Part shown: piece after piece, positions 59,064-62,291 of the stretch
Position numbering within the stretch: position 1 is the stretch's first letter
How the letters are laid out: each line of letters opens with the position of its first letter
Source of the DNA: Fidelibacterota bacterium
GTDB lineage: Bacteria > Fidelibacterota > UBA8477 > JABMPR01
Assembly: GCA_024278595.1 (NCBI GenBank)
Contig: JAJRSW010000104.1
Coordinates: 1-62,291, forward strand
DNA length: 62,291 bases
Direction: 5' to 3'
The notes under the pieces: generated by a model
Database searches by the model: none
Seen by the model: the letters and a program-made list of their open reading frames with translations, nothing else
Told to the model about the DNA's origin: nothing
Translations under genes and position numbers: made by a program

Positions 59064-61403
59064 ATGAAACGATATATATCCAGAATCTTAAGCTTATCAC
59101 TGATAGTAATGGTCATCCAAACCGGTTCTGCAACTCAGAACCCAGCATCAGAAAGTATCGCTATGAATATCACTCCACAGCCACAATCCATTGAACTTAT
59201 GAAGGGCGCATACCTATTTAAAGAACAAACCACGCTCGCGATCAGGGGGACTGAAAGTGATCATGGTTTTTTCGAGGACTATCTAAGTTCACTCATTCCA
59301 GGGCTCATCCCAAGTAAGCATGAATCTGCGGATATCAGCTTACAATTACTTAAGGAAACAGACCTTGCTCCAGAGGGATATCTTATGAAAATTGGTTCAG
59401 ACGGTATCAGGATCACTGCGGGAGATACACCGGGACTATTTTATGGGATCCAATCCCTACGTCAACTATTACCCCCAACGGTTGAAAACCAGGATACGCC
59501 AATCCAGGGTCACCGGATCCAAGCAGCGATCATCAAGGATCACCCCCGTTTTGGCTGGCGGGGAATGCATCTGGATGTATCCCGACACTTTTTCCCCACC
59601 GCGTTTATCAAGCGCTATATCGATATGATCGCGCTCCACAAGATGAATGTCTTTCACTGGCACCTGACCGATGACAATGGCTGGCGGCTGGAAATCAAGC
59701 AGTATCCTGAATTGACCGAAATTTGTGCCTGGCGTGTGGACCGTGAACATGAGGACTGGCGAAAATGGTCTCCAGTAGCACCTGGAGAGAAAAGCACCTA
59801 TGGTGGTTTCTACACCCAGGAGGAGGTTCGAGAGATCGTTGCCTACGCAGCTGAGCGGCAGATCATGGTCATCCCGGAAATAGAAATGCCGGGCCATACT
59901 TCTGAAATATTCGCCGCCTATCCCGAACTATCCTGTAAAGGTGACTATCTGGCTGTTCGTCCAGGGAGCTATTGGCCCAATGAGGATATTTTTTGTGCCG
60001 GCAATGACTCCGTATTTACTTTTCTGGAAAATGTGATCGATGAGGTGGTGGAGCTCTTTCCAGCGGAATACATCCATATCGGGGGGGATGAGGCCACCAA
60101 AACCAATTGGAAAACCTGTCCTAAATGTCAGACCCGGATCAAAACTGAAGGTCTGGCAGATGAGCATGAGCTCCAGAGTTGGTTCATCCGGAAGATGGAG
60201 CGGTATATCCACTCCAAGGGTAAACGCATCATTGGCTGGGATGAGATCCTTGAAGGTGGTCTGGCTCCAGATGCCACTGTCATGTCCTGGCGGGGGGAAG
60301 CTGGAGGGATCGCCGCTGCTAAAGCCGGTCACAATGTGATCATGACACCCACATCCCATGTTTATTTTGATTATTACCAAGCTGATCCTGAAACTGAGCC
60401 TCAGGCCATTGGGGGCTATCTACCCCTGCAAAAAGTTTATTCCTACGAACCGATCCCCGTAGAATTAGCCTCTAATGAGCATAAATATGTATTGGGTGCT
60501 CAAGCCAATCTTTGGACTGAGTTCGTTAAGACCACCCAGCATGCAGAATACATGGTCTTGCCCAGAATGACGGCATTATCAGAAGTCCTCTGGTCTCGTG
60601 CAGATCAGCGCAACTGGATCAATTTTCACCAACGTCTCCAGGTTTTGTTACCCAGGTTTGACGCCCTGGGCTGGAACCATAGCCAGGGATCATTCCGGGT
60701 TGAGATTCTGCCTGGTCGCTTGTTGACCAATGGGGAAATTGAGGTAGAGCTTATTTCTGAGCAGGCTGAGCATGTGATTCGCTTTAGCCTGGATGGATCT
60801 GACCCAAGCCAGGAGTCTGAACAATATATCAACGCCTTAGCCCTTGATCAGGATGCCCAAGTAAGGGCCGCTGTCTTTAGTGACTCACAGCGCCTGGGTC
60901 GTGTATCACAAAGAGATTTTGTGTTTCACCAGGCAGTGGGCGCGACCGCCTCTTATGAGCTGAAATATCACCCGCGCTACAGCGGCGGTGGTGATACAGG
61001 TCTGGTAGATGGGATCCTGGGGTCAAATAATTTTCGAGATGGAACCTGGCAAGGCTTTGAGGGACATGACCTGGTATTGACCATCGACCTGGGAGAGGTT
61101 CAGGAGATCTTCAAGACCGAACTTAATTTTTTACAGTCAACATCAGCCTGGATCTTTATGCCAGAATACATTGAGGTCAGTCTATCCAAAGATGGGGTAG
61201 ACTGGCAAATGGTGAAGCGGGTAAATAATGAGACTCCTGAAGGAGACGAACGGGTGACCTTACAACGGATGAGTGCCGATTTTCCCACTGAACCGACCCG
61301 TTACGTCAAAGTAGTGGCGAAAAATCGGGGAATCTGTCCGGACTGGCATGTGGGTGCCGGCGAAAAGTCCTGGATCTTCTGTGACGAGCTAATAGTTAGA
61401 TAG
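59064..61403 (+). CDS. GH20 beta-N-acetylhexosaminidase
   Basis: 779 residues with a signal peptide. A GH20b-type N-terminal domain is followed by the catalytic barrel from WRGMHLDVSRHFFPTAFIKR through FHWHLTDDNGWRLEIKQYPE and EIEMPGHTSEIFAAYPELSC to HIGGDEATKTNW; the Asp-Glu pair there (about 342-343) is the catalytic dyad. The C-terminal part, from about 650, resembles a discoidin-type carbohydrate-binding module. It removes terminal N-acetylglucosamine or N-acetylgalactosamine from glycans or chitin outside the cytoplasm. Its products may feed the GPH symporter nearby. Confidence 0.93.
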   Translation: MKRYISRILSLSLIVMVIQTGSATQNPASESIAMNITPQPQSIELMKGAYLFKEQTTLAIRGTESDHGFFEDYLSSLIPGLIPSKHESADISLQLLKETDLAPEGYLMKIGSDGIRITAGDTPGLFYGIQSLRQLLPPTVENQDTPIQGHRIQAAIIKDHPRFGWRGMHLDVSRHFFPTAFIKRYIDMIALHKMNVFHWHLTDDNGWRLEIKQYPELTEICAWRVDREHEDWRKWSPVAPGEKSTYGGFYTQEEVREIVAYAAERQIMVIPEIEMPGHTSEIFAAYPELSCKGDYLAVRPGSYWPNEDIFCAGNDSVFTFLENVIDEVVELFPAEYIHIGGDEATKTNWKTCPKCQTRIKTEGLADEHELQSWFIRKMERYIHSKGKRIIGWDEILEGGLAPDATVMSWRGEAGGIAAAKAGHNVIMTPTSHVYFDYYQADPETEPQAIGGYLPLQKVYSYEPIPVELASNEHKYVLGAQANLWTEFVKTTQHAEYMVLPRMTALSEVLWSRADQRNWINFHQRLQVLLPRFDALGWNHSQGSFRVEILPGRLLTNGEIEVELISEQAEHVIRFSLDGSDPSQESEQYINALALDQDAQVRAAVFSDSQRLGRVSQRDFVFHQAVGATASYELKYHPRYSGGGDTGLVDGILGSNNFRDGTWQGFEGHDLVLTIDLGEVQEIFKTELNFLQSTSAWIFMPEYIEVSLSKDGVDWQMVKRVNNETPEGDERVTLQRMSADFPTEPTRYVKVVAKNRGICPDWHVGAGEKSWIFCDELIVR

Positions 61404-61552
61404 GGTTCTGGAAGTCAGGCATCAGCAGCTATTCCATTGCTTTAAAATAATAGATCTACCGGTGAGGTTGGGGTAAGTTCTCCAGCCAGCCACTTACCTT
61501 AAATCCCAGCTTTTCATGCCTGAGCACAAACGGGTTCACCCGCACCTGCAAT

Positions 61553-61584
61553 AAAAAGAAGATCCGACCAAGGCCGGATCTTCT
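61553..61584 (-). terminator. Terminator after the leftward DoxX gene
   Basis: GAAGATCCG and CGGATCTTC pair around eight bases; reading leftward a run CTTTTTAT follows. It is placed 27 bases after the DoxX stop. Confidence 0.75.
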
Positions 61585-61610
61585 GGAAACAAAACTGGTA
61601 TAATTCTACG

Positions 61611-62018
61611 CTATTCAGAAGCCATGGCAAAGGCCCGATTCCCACCTGCTACAAACAGGAGTGAGATGAGTAGGGTTAACAATTGAAATTCCAAACCACC
61701 CATGGGATGACTTTCAGAAGCAACGAAACTCCATTGTGGCCAATGCACCAAGGCGATGGCACCGGCCATGGTCGTAACAAAAATGGCACCGGCGATGCGG
61801 GTCAATAGATCATTGAACAAGGCACCAGCAATAATAAAAACACCACCCAGCAGCTCCATCGTAGCCAATATATAGATCATGAATAATGGCATGCCCATTC
61901 CCTCCGACATCATTTCCGCCATGGGAAATTTAATAAAACCATGGAACAAAAATATACTGGCCAGTGACACCCTGATCAACCAGTGTCCGTTTTCTGAAAC
62001 TTTGTTAAAAATATCCAT
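61611..62018 (-). CDS. DoxX family membrane protein
   Basis: 135 residues from MDIFNK (ATG 62018), with AAGGAGA directly upstream; longer in-frame starts lack a site. Four membrane spans: LIRVSLASIFLFHGFIKF, LATMELLGGVFIIAGALF, GAIFVTTMAGAIALVHW and LLTLLISLLFVAGGNRAF. The DoxX family has a quinone or redox-associated role that is poorly defined. Confidence 0.82.
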   Translation of the reverse strand: MDIFNKVSENGHWLIRVSLASIFLFHGFIKFPMAEMMSEGMGMPLFMIYILATMELLGGVFIIAGALFNDLLTRIAGAIFVTTMAGAIALVHWPQWSFVASESHPMGGLEFQLLTLLISLLFVAGGNRAFAMASE

Positions 62019-62151
62019 TTTACTCTCCTTGCTATTGTTCTCATGATCCTCTTGGGATCGGTCCGAATTCTTTATCGGCTTAAACGTAATGAATAGTAGC
62101 AAGTGAAATGTCAGCCAGGTGACATCTGGCTTTTATAAATAATTATCCAGC

Positions 62152-62291
62152 TTATTGAGTTATGGCGTAGCTTCCCAAGTCCCTGATAGTTAGCTTCAGT
62201 TTCGATGCCTGGGAGCGGGGAAAGATCAACTCCAGCTCCAGGGTGGGCGCATCAGGTCCCAGTTGAATATTAAAATCCTGATCTTGCAGCA
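62152..62291 (-). CDS. C-terminal end of a leftward gene, cut by the window
   Basis: The last 45 codons are open: LQDQDFNIQLGPDAPTLELE, then LIFPRSQASKLKLTIRDLGS, ending YAITQ and stop. Beta-rich, no family recognised. It lies about 130 bases upstream of the DoxX gene on the same strand. Confidence 0.6.
   Translation of the reverse strand, partial: LQDQDFNIQLGPDAPTLELELIFPRSQASKLKLTIRDLGSYAITQ

Noticed and set aside
1-62291. CRISPR arrays or a diversity-generating retroelement
   Set aside because: No regularly spaced short repeats, no Cas genes, and no reverse transcriptase or paired template/variable repeats near the fibre genes.

Overview
The window looks like chromosomal DNA of a bacterium from the Fibrobacteres-Chlorobi-Bacteroidetes (FCB) side of the tree, most likely a Marinimicrobia-, Calditrichota- or Cloacimonadota-type lineage. 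The main reason is that several secreted proteins, and two gene remnants, end in the FlgD-like/type IX secretion C-terminal domain with the YPNPFNP motif, and that cohesin and dockerin modules are combined with it. This placement is inference from protein features; there is no rRNA in the window. Standard code and Shine-Dalgarno sites fit throughout.

Layout. (1) 1-2373: a complete IS630-type insertion sequence and a MntA-HepT toxin-antitoxin pair. (2) 2374-5731: a small, decayed island between two copies of a tRNA 3'-end fragment. It carries two head-to-head remnants of sorting-domain genes, an AbiEi/AbiEii toxin-antitoxin pair with a palindromic operator, a 176-bp MITE-like repeat and an IS21 remnant. 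(3) About 5685-41900: a complete-looking siphovirus-like prophage of about 36 kb, integrated in a CAT-anticodon tRNA gene that is intact at the right edge. (4) 41928-62291: host genes. These are three large cohesin-type secreted proteins (one also has a dockerin), a GPH-family sugar symporter, a zinc-ribbon protein, a GreA-like factor, a class V aminotransferase, an S1/P1-type nuclease, a YkvA-like protein, a repeat protein, a GH20 hexosaminidase, a DoxX protein and the end of one more gene.

Prophage organisation. The left end holds the integrase and a leftward three-gene unit (small unknown protein, YgiT zinc-finger/Xre protein, ImmA-type protease) with a perfect 24-bp palindrome in front of it. 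Next comes a leftward run of nine closely packed genes that begins with the Xre repressor and goes on through a lipoprotein, a second HTH protein, membrane proteins, a methyltransferase fused to an MvaI/BcnI-like endonuclease domain, and a second ImmA-type protease. This run is probably the operon expressed in the lysogen, and is the best place to look for immunity or defence functions. Rightward early genes follow: an RHH regulator, a helix-turn-helix protein, Bet recombinase, a DUF1376 replication protein, a RuvC-like gene with an in-frame stop, a ParB-methyltransferase fusion and a MuF head protein. The packaging genes (portal, small and large terminase) are inverted in the middle of the genome. 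Rightward late genes then encode protease, capsid, neck, tail tube, lysis proteins, an unusual Ig/fibre cassette, tail chaperones with a probable -1 frameshift, the tape measure and the tail tip.

The host segment suggests a cell that decorates its surface, or the medium, with type IX-exported cohesin/dockerin scaffolds and processes amino sugars: GH20 hexosaminidase, a sugar:cation symporter and an exported nuclease. The prophage region records repeated integration at one tRNA gene, with defence or addiction genes (MntA-HepT, AbiE, fused restriction-modification, MqsA-like unit) collecting around it.
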